Positions 38,389 through 49,300 are shown, numbered from the stretch's first letter. The stretch is DNA of 64,000 nucleotides from Methylopila sp. M107 (GCF_000384475.1 NZ_ARWB01000001.1:846022-910021), one strand, 5' to 3'. Notes: a model not told the origin generated them from the letters alone. Program-made: numbers and translations.

Positions 38389-39711
38389 ATGCGTCTCAGC
38401 CGATACTTTCTGCCCATCCTGCGCGAGGCGCCCAAGGAAGCCGAGATCGTCTCGCACCGCCTGATGCTGCGCGCCGGCATGATCCGTCAGGAGGCGGCCG
38501 GCATCTACGCCTGGCTGCCGCTCGGCCTGCGCGTGCTGAACAAGATTTCGGCGATCATTCGCGAAGAGCAGGACCGCGCGGGCGCGATCGAGTGCCTGAT
38601 GCCGACCATCCAGCTCGCGGACCTGTGGCGCGAAAGCGGGCGCTACGACGCCTACGGCAAGGAGATGCTGCGCATCAAGGACCGGCGCGACCGCGAGCTG
38701 CTGTACGGCCCGACCAATGAAGAGATGATCACCGAGATCTTCCGGTCCGGCGTGCGCTCCTACAAGGACCTGCCCAAGAACCTCTATCACATCCAGTGGA
38801 AGTTCCGCGACGAGGTGCGGCCGCGCTTCGGCGTCATGCGCTCGCGCGAGTTCCTGATGAAGGACGCCTATTCGTTCGACGTCGACGCCGAGGGCGCGCG
38901 GGTCTCTTACAACCGCATGGTCGTGGCTTACCTGCGCACCTTTGCGCGGTTCGGCATGAAGGCGATCCCGATGCGCGCCGACACAGGGCCGATCGGCGGC
39001 GACCTGTCTCACGAGTTCATCATCCTGGCGAACACCGGCGAGAGCGCTGTGTATTGTCACAGGGATTTTCTGGACTTCGACGCGCCGCCGGCCGACGTCG
39101 ACTTCGGCGATCCGGCCGCTCTCGCGGCCATCGTCGAGAAGTGGACCGGGCTCTACGCCGCGACCGAGGAGATGCACGACGAGGCCGCCTTCGCCGCGGT
39201 CCCTGAAGACAAGCGCGTCTCGGCGCGCGGCATCGAGGTCGGACACATCTTCTATTTCGGGACGAAGTATTCCGAGCCGATGAAAGCCGTTGTGGCGGGT
39301 CCGGACGGTCAGACGGCGCCGGTGCACATGGGCTCCTACGGCATCGGCCCGTCGCGCGTCGCGGCCGCCATCATCGAGGCGAGCCATGACGACGGCGGCA
39401 TCATCTGGCCGGAGTCGGTCGCGCCGTTCCGCGTCGGGCTCGTGAACCTGAAGGCCGGAGACGCGGCCTGCGACGCCGCATGCGAGGACCTCTACGCCAG
39501 GCTCCAGGCGGCGGGCGTCGACGTGCTCTATGACGACACCGACGAGCGGCCAGGCTCCAAATTCGCGACCATGGACCTGATCGGCCTGCCGTGGCGGCTG
39601 GCCGTCGGTCCCAAGGGTCTTGCGAACGGCCAGGTCGAACTCAAGCGGCGCGCCGGCGGAGCCGCCGAAAGCGTCACGCCCGACGCGGCGCTCGCCGCGA
39701 TCCTCGGCTGA
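38389..39711 (+). CDS. proS: Prolyl-tRNA synthetase, short type 2
   Basis: 440 residues, the size of the alphaproteobacterial ProS that lacks the insertion (editing) domain. It starts [19 protein letters not shown], with class II motifs in [21 protein letters not shown] and [13 protein letters not shown], and the anticodon-binding C-terminal domain ([31 protein letters not shown]). It attaches proline to tRNA-Pro. In related genomes it is usually followed by lolE; here 4.3 kb intervenes. Confidence 0.97.
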   Translation: MRLSRYFLPILREAPKEAEIVSHRLMLRAGMIRQEAAGIYAWLPLGLRVLNKISAIIREEQDRAGAIECLMPTIQLADLWRESGRYDAYGKEMLRIKDRRDRELLYGPTNEEMITEIFRSGVRSYKDLPKNLYHIQWKFRDEVRPRFGVMRSREFLMKDAYSFDVDAEGARVSYNRMVVAYLRTFARFGMKAIPMRADTGPIGGDLSHEFIILANTGESAVYCHRDFLDFDAPPADVDFGDPAALAAIVEKWTGLYAATEEMHDEAAFAAVPEDKRVSARGIEVGHIFYFGTKYSEPMKAVVAGPDGQTAPVHMGSYGIGPSRVAAAIIEASHDDGGIIWPESVAPFRVGLVNLKAGDAACDAACEDLYARLQAAGVDVLYDDTDERPGSKFATMDLIGLPWRLAVGPKGLANGQVELKRRAGGAAESVTPDAALAAILG

Positions 39712-39750
39712 CGAAAAAGAAAGCCCCGGCCGCAGCGGCCGGGGCTTCAT
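39712..39750. terminator. Hairpin terminator between proS and the 95-residue gene
   Basis: A 10-bp stem (AGCCCCGGCC with GGCCGGGGCT) follows GAAAAAGAAA. Read on the minus strand it ends in TTTCTTTTTC, so it is a proper terminator for the minus-strand gene; on the plus strand it is weaker. Confidence 0.65.
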
Positions 39751-39772
39751 GGTCTCGCATCAGGGTTCGGGC

Positions 39773-40060
39773 TTACTTGCCCGTCGTCGGCGTCTCGCTG
39801 TGGCCGCGCAAATCCTTGGCCTGGTCGCCGGACGAGCCGGCCGAAGTCGGCGTCTCGTCCTTCATTCCCATCGAGCCGGACGAGCCCTTCATATCGCCGC
39901 CCTTCATGTCGTCCTTCATGCCGGACTTGGGCGGGGCGCCCTTTTCGGAACCGCTCGTGGCGTTGTTTTCCGTGCCGGTCGCCTGAGCCATGGCGAAAGT
40001 GGTTGACGCGACGAGAAGAGCCGCGCTGACGCCAGTTGTGATCGTCTTACGAATAGTCAT
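39773..40060 (-). CDS. Small secreted protein, function unknown
   Basis: 95 residues. A signal peptide (MTIRKTITTGVSAALLVASTTFAMAQ, cut after AMA) is followed by a low-complexity mature part rich in Gly, Ser, Lys, Asp and Met, with repeats such as MKDDMKGGDMKG. The methionine spacing suggests metal binding but that is a guess. It is followed by a hairpin terminator and preceded by AGGAG-like bases. Confidence 0.75.
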   Translation of the reverse strand: MTIRKTITTGVSAALLVASTTFAMAQATGTENNATSGSEKGAPPKSGMKDDMKGGDMKGSSGSMGMKDETPTSAGSSGDQAKDLRGHSETPTTGK

Positions 40061-40470
40061 GGTTTCTCCTTAGATTTTTTTGCACATCGCTGCGCGTTCT
40101 TCTGACGAGCAGAAGTGATGAAGCGCAGAGAAGAGCGAAGCCACGACTTTTTATGTCGCTGAAATCAGCTCCGTTGATCTGAATACGATCCGGGACGCGC
40201 ATTCGTTTCGTTGAAATATTGGATTATTTATTTCTGCAGCGTGTGATCCAGTCGAAGTTCCAAAAGCTCCGCACGATCGACGCCGTCGCGATCCTCGGCT
40301 GACGGCGGGGTCGTCGCCAGAACCGCGACGGTCGATCCGCGCGGACGCTCCGCGGCGCTGGACGGTCGCCTCCTTGATCCTCCCCTGCGCCCTTCGGCGC
40401 GGGGGAGGGGGACCATGCGAAGCATGGTGGAGGGGGCGGGCTCGCGGCGCGTTCTCCGCACTGCCTCGTT

Positions 40471-40609
40471 CCCCTCCCCCTTGCGGGGAGGGGCTAGGGG
40501 TGGGGGTGGTTCAGAACATGGCTCGGCGAGCGAAGCTGCTCTGCGCCGACGCGGGGCGCTTTATCCGGAGGGACCCCCACCCCTAACCCCTCCCCGCAAG
40601 GGGGAGGGG
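40471..40609. repeat. 37-bp inverted repeat with a 65-bp spacer
   Basis: Left arm 40471-40507 and right arm 40573-40609 are reverse complements with one mismatch; each starts or ends CCCCTCCCCC or its complement. Each arm itself contains a CCCCTCC...GGGGAGG hairpin. It resembles the CCTCTCCCC...GGGGAGAGG repeat at 43111 and 49880 in style but not in sequence. Confidence 0.75.
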
Positions 40610-41250
40610 GACAGCAGCGTCGCGGCGGGTTTGGAAATAGCAGTACTAGGTATTTTGTCCTTGACATTATTCCCATCATCCCGCACGCTCCCTTCACCTC
40701 CTCCCGCCGGGAGGCGCGTCCGGACCGGCCGTTCGCGCGGGATGTGAGGGCGGCGCCTGCGCGGGTTCAGCACCGGTCTGAAGCCTCCCGGGACGTCGAT
40801 CGAAGGCTTTTCGCGGCGGAAGCCGGAAGCTTTTGGCCGATGAGGTCAAGGGCGCCCGGACAACGCCAAGGAACGACGGCCGCCCGCCCTGCACTATGAC
40901 GGGGCCGCCCTTCAGTGGGCCGTAACGCGGCGGGACTGGTCCGGACCCCTTTGAGAGACCGAAGGGCCAACGGGTCGCCCGACGTCGGAGCGCGGTTCCT
41001 TCGATCGATGAAAAATCGCCGTGCGTGGGGCGCCGGGCGACCGGTTCTCTAAGTTTTAAGATGCGGCCGCCTGGCGTCCCCGCCTCCCAATGCCCAAAAC
41101 CTCGCGCGAAAGCGGCGGGACGACGGCGCTCGACCTCTGCGCCGGGATGTGCGCCGCCGTCGTCTCCCCGCGCGCACAATCCGGAAGAACGAACGGCGCT
41201 CGACAGGCCGGATCACACTCCCATCACGCTCATGTTAACAAATCTATCAG

Positions 41251-41268
41251 TTTAGTAGATTGACTAAA
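41251..41268. promoter_or_regulatory. Candidate operator upstream of the rhodanese gene
   Basis: TTTAGT and ACTAAA form a perfect 6-bp inverted repeat with a 6-base centre, overlapping a TTGACT that could be a -35 element. ArsR-family regulators such as BigR control rhodanese/YeeE genes through AT-rich palindromes elsewhere; that link here is inferred only. Confidence 0.4.
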
Positions 41269-41326
41269 GCGCGCGCCCGGAAAGGATGTCGTTCGGATTA
41301 TCGAACGGTCGTGAAAGGCCATCGTG

Positions 41327-42247
41327 ATGAGATTTTCTTCGATGACGTTGGGCGTCGCGTTGGCGGCGCTCTCGGCCGCCGCGGCGCTCGCCCAGAGCGG
41401 GCCGCTCGTCACCGCCGACTGGGTGGCGGACAACCTCAAGAACCCGAAGGTCAAGGTGTTCGAGGTCAGCGTCGATCCCGGCGTCTACGAGCGCGGCCAC
41501 GTGCCTGGCGCGACGAACATCCGCTGGCACACTGAACTGGTCGACCCGGTGAAGCGCGACATCGCGAGCCGCGAGAGCCTGCAGAAGCTGCTGAGCGCGG
41601 CCGGCGTCGACAAGGACACGACGGTCGTCCTCTACGGCGACAACAACAACTGGTTCGCCGCCTGGGGCGCCTGGGTGCTGGAGTCTTACGGGCTTGGCGA
41701 CAGGGTGAAGCTGCTCGACGGCGGCCGCAAGGTCTGGGAGGCCAAGGGCCTGCCGCTCGACACCGCGACGCCGGAAGCCGGCAAGGGGTCTGTCGAGCTC
41801 ACCCCGGTAAACACGAAGGTGCGCGCGCGGCTCGGCGACGTGCTGAAGGTCGCCGAGGGCGAGCAGGGCGTGACGCTGCTCGACATCCGCTCGCCGGACG
41901 AGTTCTCCGGAAAGATCTTCGCGCCGGAAGGCTCAAAAGAGCTGTCGATCCGCTCGGGACACGTGCCGGGCGCCAAGAACGTTCCGTGGGGCAAGGCAGT
42001 GAACGCCGACGGCACGCTGAAGCCGAAGGAGGAGCTCAAGAAGCTCTATGCCGACGCCGGGGTCGACGGCTCGAAGCCCGTGATCGTCTACTGCCGCATC
42101 GGCGAGCGGTCGAGCCACACCTGGTTCGTGCTGGCCAAGGTGCTCGGTTACGACGTGAAGAACTATGACGGCTCGTGGACCGAATACGGCAACTCGGTCG
42201 GGGTCCCGGTCGCGAACCTCGCCGGCACGGTCTGGCAGGGCAAGTGA
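41327..42247 (+). CDS. Periplasmic two-domain rhodanese (thiosulfate sulfurtransferase)
   Basis: 306 residues from the ATG at 41327, which has AAAGG nine bases upstream. A signal peptide ends AALAQS. Two rhodanese domains follow: an inactive first (EVSVDPGVYERGHVPGATNIRWHTEL) and a second with the catalytic loop CRIGERSS, active Cys256. It transfers sulfur from thiosulfate to a thiol acceptor. A YeeE-type transporter gene lies 213 bp downstream. Confidence 0.93.
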   Translation: MRFSSMTLGVALAALSAAAALAQSGPLVTADWVADNLKNPKVKVFEVSVDPGVYERGHVPGATNIRWHTELVDPVKRDIASRESLQKLLSAAGVDKDTTVVLYGDNNNWFAAWGAWVLESYGLGDRVKLLDGGRKVWEAKGLPLDTATPEAGKGSVELTPVNTKVRARLGDVLKVAEGEQGVTLLDIRSPDEFSGKIFAPEGSKELSIRSGHVPGAKNVPWGKAVNADGTLKPKEELKKLYADAGVDGSKPVIVYCRIGERSSHTWFVLAKVLGYDVKNYDGSWTEYGNSVGVPVANLAGTVWQGK

Positions 42248-42306
42248 AGGCGCGGGGCGTTCCGGCCATGCGCCTGGACGATCCGCTCAATTCGAATAAA
42301 GAAGCG

Positions 42307-42399
42307 CGTCATGCCCCGGCTTGTCCGGGGCATCCAGCGTTCCGCCGCGCGGCGTTCCGTGAACTGGGCTGGATCCCCCGGACAAGCCGGGGGATGACG
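42307..42399. repeat. Palindromic intergenic repeat (CGTCATGCCCCGGC...GGGGATGACG family)
   Basis: CGTCATGCCCCGGCTTGTCCG at the left and CGGACAAGCCGGGGGATGACG at the right are inverted copies, with CATCCAGCG between. It lies between the rhodanese and the YeeE-type gene. Confidence 0.75.
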
Positions 42400-42460
42400 A
42401 GGTTCTCTCCATGACGCCGCGATTACCGCGAACGCGTCGTTTCATGAACTCTGCATCCTC

Positions 42461-43819
42461 ATGACAACTGAATCGTCGCAGCTTCCGGGCCCTGCCGCCT
42501 CGCTCGTCGCGGCGCTCGTCGTCGCGGCGATCGCCGCTTCAGCCTATGCGCTCTCCCAGACGCCTGGGCTCGGCGGGCGCCAGTCCTTCGCGCTGCTGGC
42601 GGGCGCGGCGTTTGGGATCGCCCTGCAGCGCGGCCGGTTCTGCTTCCTGTGCAATCTCCGCGATTTTACGCGCGAGCGCGACCCGAGGGGCGTGTTGGCC
42701 ATCCTCGTCGCGCTCGCCGTCGGCGCAATCGGCTACGCCGCGGTGTTCGGCGCCTGGCTGCCGAACCCGTTCGGCGGACGCCTGCCGCCGACCGCCCATA
42801 TCGGGCCGGCGGGACCGGCCCTCGCGCTCGCGGCCTTCGTGTTCGGCGTCGGCATGGCGATCTCGGGATCGTGCCTCTCGGCGCATCTTTACCGGCTGGG
42901 CGAAGGCTCGCCGACCTCGCCCTTCGCGCTTGTCGGCGCGGTCGGCGGGTTCGTGACCGGCTTCCTGACCTGGAACCCGCTCTACCTCGCCTTCGTGGCG
43001 GACTCGCCTGCGCTCTGGCTGCCGGCCCGGCTCGGCTATGGCGCGACACTCGTCCTCACGCTGGCGGCGCTCGGCGGACTCGCCGCCCTCGTGCTGTCGT
43101 GCGCCGCGTCCTTCACCTCTCCACAGCGGGGAGAGGTCGTGAGGCGAAGCCGAGCGGGTGAGAGGGAGCAGGGCCATCCGGAACGGGCGGCGCCCCCTCA
43201 CCCGACCCTGCGGGTCGACCTCTCCCCACCGGGGAGAGGTGAAGGCCGGAGCTTCGTCTCGGATGACGGTCTCAGTCTCCCTGAGACGCCCACTTTGCGC
43301 GGCGTCGCGACCGCCATCTTCGTCCGCCGCTGGCCTTTCCTCCCGACGGGCCTGCTCATCGGCCTGATCGCGACGCTCTATTACTTCCGCGTCGCCCCGC
43401 TCGGCGTGACGGCGGAGCTCGGCAGCGCCGCGCGCACCGCGGCGGTCGCGTCCGGACTGCTGCCCTCCGTGCTGCACGGCCTCGATGGCCTCAGGGGCTG
43501 CGCGACCGTGGTGAAGGAGACGCTGCTCTCCGACAACGGCCTGTTCGTGCTCGGCCTCGTCGCCGCGAGCTTTTCCGCCGCGCTCGTCTCGGGACGTTTC
43601 AGGCCGACGCCGCCCAGCGGGGGCCAAGTCGTCCGCGGCCTTTTCGGCGGCGCGTTGATGGGGTGGGGCGCGATGACCGGACTCGGCTGCACCGTCGGCG
43701 TGCTGCTCTCCGGCATCCATGCGGGGGCGGTGTCGGGCTGGGTCTTCCTCGCCTTTTGCGTCGCCGGCGCGCTCGTCGCCGACGCGGCCGCGCGGCGCGC
43801 CTCCCAACGCACAGCTTGA
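42461..43819 (+). CDS. YeeE/YedE-family sulfur transporter with an in-frame repeat insert
   Basis: 452 residues with about nine to ten hydrophobic segments. The cysteine motifs [11 protein letters not shown] (Cys61, Cys64), GSCLSAH (Cys138), LRGCATV and GLGCTVGVL are those of YeeE/YedE thiosulfate or sulfur-compound transporters. Residues about 217-262 (for example [20 protein letters not shown]) are encoded by the 134-bp repeat at 43111-43244 and fall between two membrane segments. It is paired with the periplasmic rhodanese upstream, so a sulfur-import role is likely. Whether the insert disturbs function is unknown. Confidence 0.88.
   Translation: MTTESSQLPGPAASLVAALVVAAIAASAYALSQTPGLGGRQSFALLAGAAFGIALQRGRFCFLCNLRDFTRERDPRGVLAILVALAVGAIGYAAVFGAWLPNPFGGRLPPTAHIGPAGPALALAAFVFGVGMAISGSCLSAHLYRLGEGSPTSPFALVGAVGGFVTGFLTWNPLYLAFVADSPALWLPARLGYGATLVLTLAALGGLAALVLSCAASFTSPQRGEVVRRSRAGEREQGHPERAAPPHPTLRVDLSPPGRGEGRSFVSDDGLSLPETPTLRGVATAIFVRRWPFLPTGLLIGLIATLYYFRVAPLGVTAELGSAARTAAVASGLLPSVLHGLDGLRGCATVVKETLLSDNGLFVLGLVAASFSAALVSGRFRPTPPSGGQVVRGLFGGALMGWGAMTGLGCTVGVLLSGIHAGAVSGWVFLAFCVAGALVADAAARRASQRTA
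43111..43244. repeat. 134-bp palindromic mobile repeat inserted in the YeeE-type gene
   Basis: It starts CTTCACCTCTCCACAGCGGG and ends CCGGGGAGAGGTGAAG, with inverted ends (CTTCACCTCTCC/GGGAGAGGTGAAG). The same element, as its reverse complement, lies at 49880-50013. Internal landmarks such as GTGAGGCGAAGCCGAGCGGGTGAG are shared. It resembles a MITE-like or Rickettsia-palindromic-element-like unit. Confidence 0.9.
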
Positions 43820-44007
43820 GGGGGGACGCCGCTGGTCGCACGGCCGCGCGGCGTCCAGTATGAGGGAAGCGGGGTCGGCGGCGGTCGATTCGCAAGCCCG
43901 CATCCGGCCGTCGACCTTCGTTAAGACGCAATTCGAGGGCTTAGACGGCATCCGGCGCGCCTGCGCGGCGACCGGCCTTTCTCCTCCAGCGAGCGTTCGC
44001 CCGGCCC

Positions 44008-45293
44008 ATGTCCCAAGCCGCGACCACCGACGACGCCCCCGGCGGAACGAAACCCTTCGCGGGCTTCGAATGGCTGATCGCGGGGCGCTATCTGCGCGCG
44101 CGGCGGAAAGAAGGTTTCATCTCGGTCATCGCCGGGTTCTCGTTCCTCGGCATCATGCTGGGCGTCGCGACGCTGATCATCGTGATGGCGGTGATGAACG
44201 GGTTCCGCACGGAACTGCTCAACAAGATTCTGGGCATCAACGGCCATGTCGTGGTGCAGCCGCTCGACGGGCCGCTGACCGATTACGAGCAGGTCGCGGA
44301 GCGCCTCGCCAAGGTTTCCGGCGTCAAGTTCGCGATCCCGCTGGTCGAGGGCCAGGCGCTGGCGTCGTCGCCGGCCGCCTCGAACGGAGTGCTGGTCCGG
44401 GGTCTTCGCGCGCAGGACCTCGGCAAGCTGAAGCTCGTCGCCTCGACCATCAAGGAAGGCACGCTCGAAGGCTTCGACGAGGCCGGCGGCATTCTCATCG
44501 GCCGCAGATTGGCGGACCAGCTCGGCGTGCGCGCGGGCGACACCATCTCGCTCGTCACCCCGCGCGGCGCCGTCACTCCAATGGGCGTCACGCCGCGCAT
44601 CAAGGGCTATCAGGTGCAGGCGGTGTTCGAGATCGGCATGTCCGAATACGACGCCGCCTTCGCGTTCCTCCCCTTCGAGGAGGCGCAGGCCTATTTCAAC
44701 CGAGAGGGCGACGCCTCGTCGATCGAGGTCTATCTCGACCATCCCGACCTCGTGGACGAGGTGAAGCCGGCGCTCGAAAAGGCCGCCGGCCGGCAGGTCT
44801 ACATGGTCGACTGGCGGGCGCGGAACAAAACCTTCTTCTCCGCGCTCGAGGTCGAGCGGAACGTCATGTTCCTGATCCTCACCCTCATCGTGCTGGTGGC
44901 CGCGCTCAACATCATCTCCGGCCTCATCATGCTGGTGAAGGACAAGGGGCGCGACATCGCGATCCTGCGAACCATGGGCGCGACGCGCGGCGCCGTGATG
45001 CGCATCTTCCTGATCACCGGCGCCTCCATCGGCGTGGTCGGCACGCTTGCCGGCTTCGCGCTCGGCATGATCGTGTGCTGGAACGTGGAGGGCATCCGCG
45101 CCTTCCTCGCATACCTCACCGGCACCGAGCTGTTCTCGCCCGAGATCTACTTCCTCAGCCGCCTGCCGGCCGAGCCCAACGTCCGCGAGACCGCGACCGT
45201 GGTGCTGATGGCGCTGGTGCTCTCGGTGGTCGCGACGCTCTATCCGTCCTGGCGGGCCGCCAAGCTCGATCCGGTCGAGGCGCTCAGATACGA

Positions 45294-45297
<4 letters not shown>
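44008..45297 (+). CDS. lolC: Lipoprotein-releasing system permease LolC/LolE
   Basis: 429 residues with an N-terminal helix (about 40-70), a large periplasmic domain (about 70-285) and three C-terminal helices ([77 protein letters not shown]). It works with LolD to extract lipoproteins from the inner membrane. Alphaproteobacteria often have a single LolC/E-like permease. Overlaps lolD by four bases (ATGA). Confidence 0.93.
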
Positions 45298-46019
<722 letters not shown>

Positions 46020-46077
46020 AACTGCGCACGCGTCGGAGCGCCTTCACGAAAATACGCCAGATCGACTTCAGGGGTGC

Positions 46078-46113
46078 TTGACTCTGCGATCAAGGCGGGA
46101 ACAAATAAGGAAC
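46078..46113 (+). promoter_or_regulatory. LexA-type SOS box with a candidate -35 element
   Basis: GAAC (46099-46102), seven bases, GAAC (46110-46113) is a perfect GAAC-N7-GAAC, the reverse complement of the GTTC-N7-GTTC LexA site of alphaproteobacteria. TTGACT at 46078-46083 gives a -35; a weak -10 (ACAAAT, 46101-46106) would lie under the box, so LexA would block RNA polymerase. It is 25 bp before the start of a 36-codon ORF. Confidence 0.7.
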
Positions 46114-46138
46114 ATAAGCAAACCCGGAGGGCGAAGTC

Positions 46139-46249
46139 ATGGACGTGTGGCGCGTGAAGGAATTGGCGCTCGGCGCGCTGGAGCTCGGCTCGGTGGCGGC
46201 CTTTATGGGCGCGCTGTTCGTCTGGGCCGACGCGCTGATGCGCGTGTGA
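46139..46249 (+). CDS. 36-residue single-helix membrane protein, candidate SOS-induced
   Basis: The ORF reads MDVWRVKELALGALELGSVA to FVWADALMRV and stops with TGA at 46247-46249. GGAGG at 46126-46130, eight bases upstream, is an excellent ribosome binding site. Residues about 9-31 are one hydrophobic helix. The LexA-type box 25 bp upstream suggests SOS control. Caulobacter SidA is a 29-residue SOS-induced inner-membrane division inhibitor, so a similar role is possible, but no sequence relation was checked. It lies between lolD and dnaE. Confidence 0.65.
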   Translation: MDVWRVKELALGALELGSVAAFMGALFVWADALMRV

Positions 46250-46341
46250 AACGACCCTTTCCTGTGGACGCATCGGAGCGCAGGCCGTTCCGGCGCGCGG
46301 ATATCCGCTAGGGTCGGGGGCTTGAGAAGCGGGAGGGGCGT

Positions 46342-49300
46342 TTGGGCGTGATCGACGGACTGAAGGCCAGCCCCGGCTTCGTCCACCTCAATGTGCGCTC
46401 GTCCTATTCGCTGCTGGAAGGCGCGCTCAAGGTCGCGAAGATCGCCGATCTCGCCAAGGCGGACCATGCCCCGGCCGTCGCGCTGACCGACGACAATCTG
46501 TTCGGCGCGCTGGAGTTCTCCGAAAAGCTCGCGGGCGCCGGCGTCCAGCCGATCGTCGGACTGACGATCCGGGTTGACTTCCAGGACCGCGAGCAGCGCT
46601 CCGGCCGTCCGGTCAAGGACGAGGGGCGGCCGTCGATCGTGCTGCTGTGCTCGGACGAGGCCGGCTATCGCAACCTGATGGCGCTTTCGAGCCACGCCTT
46701 CATGACCGGCGACGGAGACGGCGCGCCGTTCGTGACGCCCGATGTCCTTGAGCGCTGGCGCGACGGGCTGATCGCGCTGACGGGCGGGCCGGAGGGTCCG
46801 GTCGACCGGGCGTTCCACGAGGGCGCGGACGACGTCGCGGCGGCGCGGCTGGGGCGGCTCGAGGCGCTCTATGGCGACCGGCTCTATGTCGAGCTGCAGC
46901 GCCACGACCTCGCTTCCGAAAAGGCTGTCGAGGGCGGGCTGGTCGGCCTCGCCTACAAGCGCGGCCTACCGCTGGTCGCAACCAACGGGGCGCGGTTCGC
47001 CGCGCGGTCCGACCACGAGGCGCACGACGCCCTGATCTGCCTCGCCGAGGGCCGCGTGCTCGCCGAGACCGAGCGCCGCCAGATGTCGGCGGACCATTTC
47101 TTCAAGACGCGCGCCGAGATGGCGGCGCTGTTCTCCGACCTCCCCGAGGCGCTGGCCTCGACGGTCGAGATCGCGCGCCGCTCGTCCTACCGTCCGCGCA
47201 CGGCGAAGCCCATCCTGCCGCGCTTCACCGTCGGCGACGGGGAGGGGGCCGACGAGGCGGCGGAACTCAGGCGCCAGGCGATCGCAGGCTTGAAGGCCCG
47301 GCTCGACGCGCACGGGCCGGCGCCGGAACTCGACGTCGCGACTTACGAGGCGCGGCTCGACTTCGAGCTCGGCGTCATCGAGCGCATGAAGTTTCCGGGC
47401 TACTTCCTGATCGTCGCCGACTTCATCAAGTGGGCGAAGGCGCAAGGCATCCCGGTCGGGCCGGGCCGCGGCTCGGGCGCGGGTTCGCTCGTCGCCTATT
47501 CGCTCACCATCACGGACCTCGATCCGCTGAGGTTCGGCCTGCTGTTCGAGCGCTTCCTCAATCCCGAACGCATCTCGATGCCGGACTTCGACATCGACTT
47601 CTGCCAGGATCGGCGCGAAGAGGTGATCCGCTACGTCCAGGCTCGCTACGGGCAGGATCGGGTCGCGCAGATCATCACCTTCGGCACGCTGCAGGCGCGC
47701 GGCGTCATGCGCGACGTCGGCCGCGTGCTCGAAATGCCCTACGGCCAGGTGGACAAGCTCTGCAAGCTGGTGCCGCAGAACCCGGCGAACCCGGTCACGC
47801 TCCGCCAAGCCGTGACCGATGAGCCGAAACTCGCGGAGGCGCGCGAGGGCGACGCGACGGTCGGCAAGATGCTCGACATCGCGCTGAAGCTCGAAGGTCT
47901 CTACCGCCACGCCTCGACTCACGCCGCCGGCATCGTGATCGGCGACCGGCCGCTGTCGGAACTCGTGCCGCTCTACCGCGATCCGCGCTCCGACATGCCC
48001 GTCACCCAGTTCAACATGAAGTGGGTCGAGCCGGCGGGCCTCGTGAAGTTCGATTTCCTCGGCCTCAAGACGCTGACGACGCTGACGACCGCGGTGTCGC
48101 TCCTGAAGCGGCGCGGGATCGAGCTCGATCTGGAAAAAATCCCGATCGACGACGCGGCGACCTACGCGATGCTGGCGCGCGGCGAGACGGTCGGCGTGTT
48201 CCAGCTGGAAAGCGCCGGCATGCGGCGCGCGCTCGCCGACATGAAGCCCGACCGCTTCGAGGACATCATCGCGCTGGTCGCGCTCTACCGGCCGGGCCCG
48301 ATGGCCAACATCCCGACCTACTGCGCGCGCAAGCACGGCCAGGAGAAGCCGGACTATCCGCATCCGAAACTCGAGCCGATCCTCGGCGAGACCTTCGGCG
48401 TCATCATCTATCAGGAACAGGTGATGCAGACCGCCCAGTCGCTGGCGGGCTACACGCTCGGCGAGGCCGACATGCTCCGCCGCGCCATGGGCAAGAAGAT
48501 CCGCGCCGAGATGGACGCCCAGCGCGAACGCTTCGTGTCGGGCTGCGTCGAGCGCGCGATCGGCAAGTCCGACGCCTCGACGATCTTCGACCTGCTCGCG
48601 AAATTCGCCGACTACGGCTTCAACAAGAGCCACGCGGCGGCCTATGCGCTGGTCGCCTACCAGACCGCCTATCTCAAGGCGAACCACCCGGTCGAATTCC
48701 TGGCCGCCTCGATGACGCTCGACATGGGCTCGACCGACAAGCTGGCGGAATTCCGCCAGGAGGCGGTGAGGCTCGGCATCTCGGTCAAGCCGCCTTGCGT
48801 GAACCGGTCCGACGTCGCCTTCGACGTCGAGGACGGCGCCATTCTCTATGCGCTGTCGGCGCTTAAGGGCGTCGGCGGATCCGCTGTCGCAGGGCTCGTC
48901 GCCGAGCGGCGCGAGCGCCCGTTCGCGAGCCTCAATGATTTCGCGCGTCGTCTCGACGTGCGCGCGCTGCCGAAGCGCGCGCTCGAAAGCCTCGTCCAGG
49001 CCGGCGCGCTCGACGCGCTGGTTCCCGATCGCGCCCGCGCGCTCGCCTCCGTCGAGAGCGTCATGGCGATGGCGGCGCGCACCAAGGGCGGCGAGGCGAC
49101 CGGCCAGTCGGACTTCTTCGGCGCGAGCGAGGAGCCGATCCGCCCCGTGGCGCATGAGCCATGGACGGCGGGCGAGCGGCTGAAGCGGGAATACGAGGCC
49201 GTCGGCTTCTTCCTGTCCGGCCATCCGCTCGACGACTATGCCGGGCTGCTCGACCGGTTGCGGGTCAAGCGCTACGTCGACTTCGTCGCGGCCGTGAAGG

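Larger units (their letters stand above)
40061..41326. other. 1.27-kb non-coding region with repeats
   Basis: No convincing gene was seen. It holds a GC-rich hairpin (40379-40412), a 37-bp inverted repeat pair at 40471-40507 and 40573-40609 (listed separately), and the candidate operator at 41251-41268. The ORF on the minus strand at 40694-41179 looks like composition-driven noise. Between 40610 and 41250 nothing else was recognised; it may be decayed DNA. Confidence 0.6.

Noticed and set aside
40694-41179. A 161-codon minus-strand ORF in the non-coding block
   Set aside because: No ribosome site, no family resemblance and biased composition; considered noise or decayed DNA.
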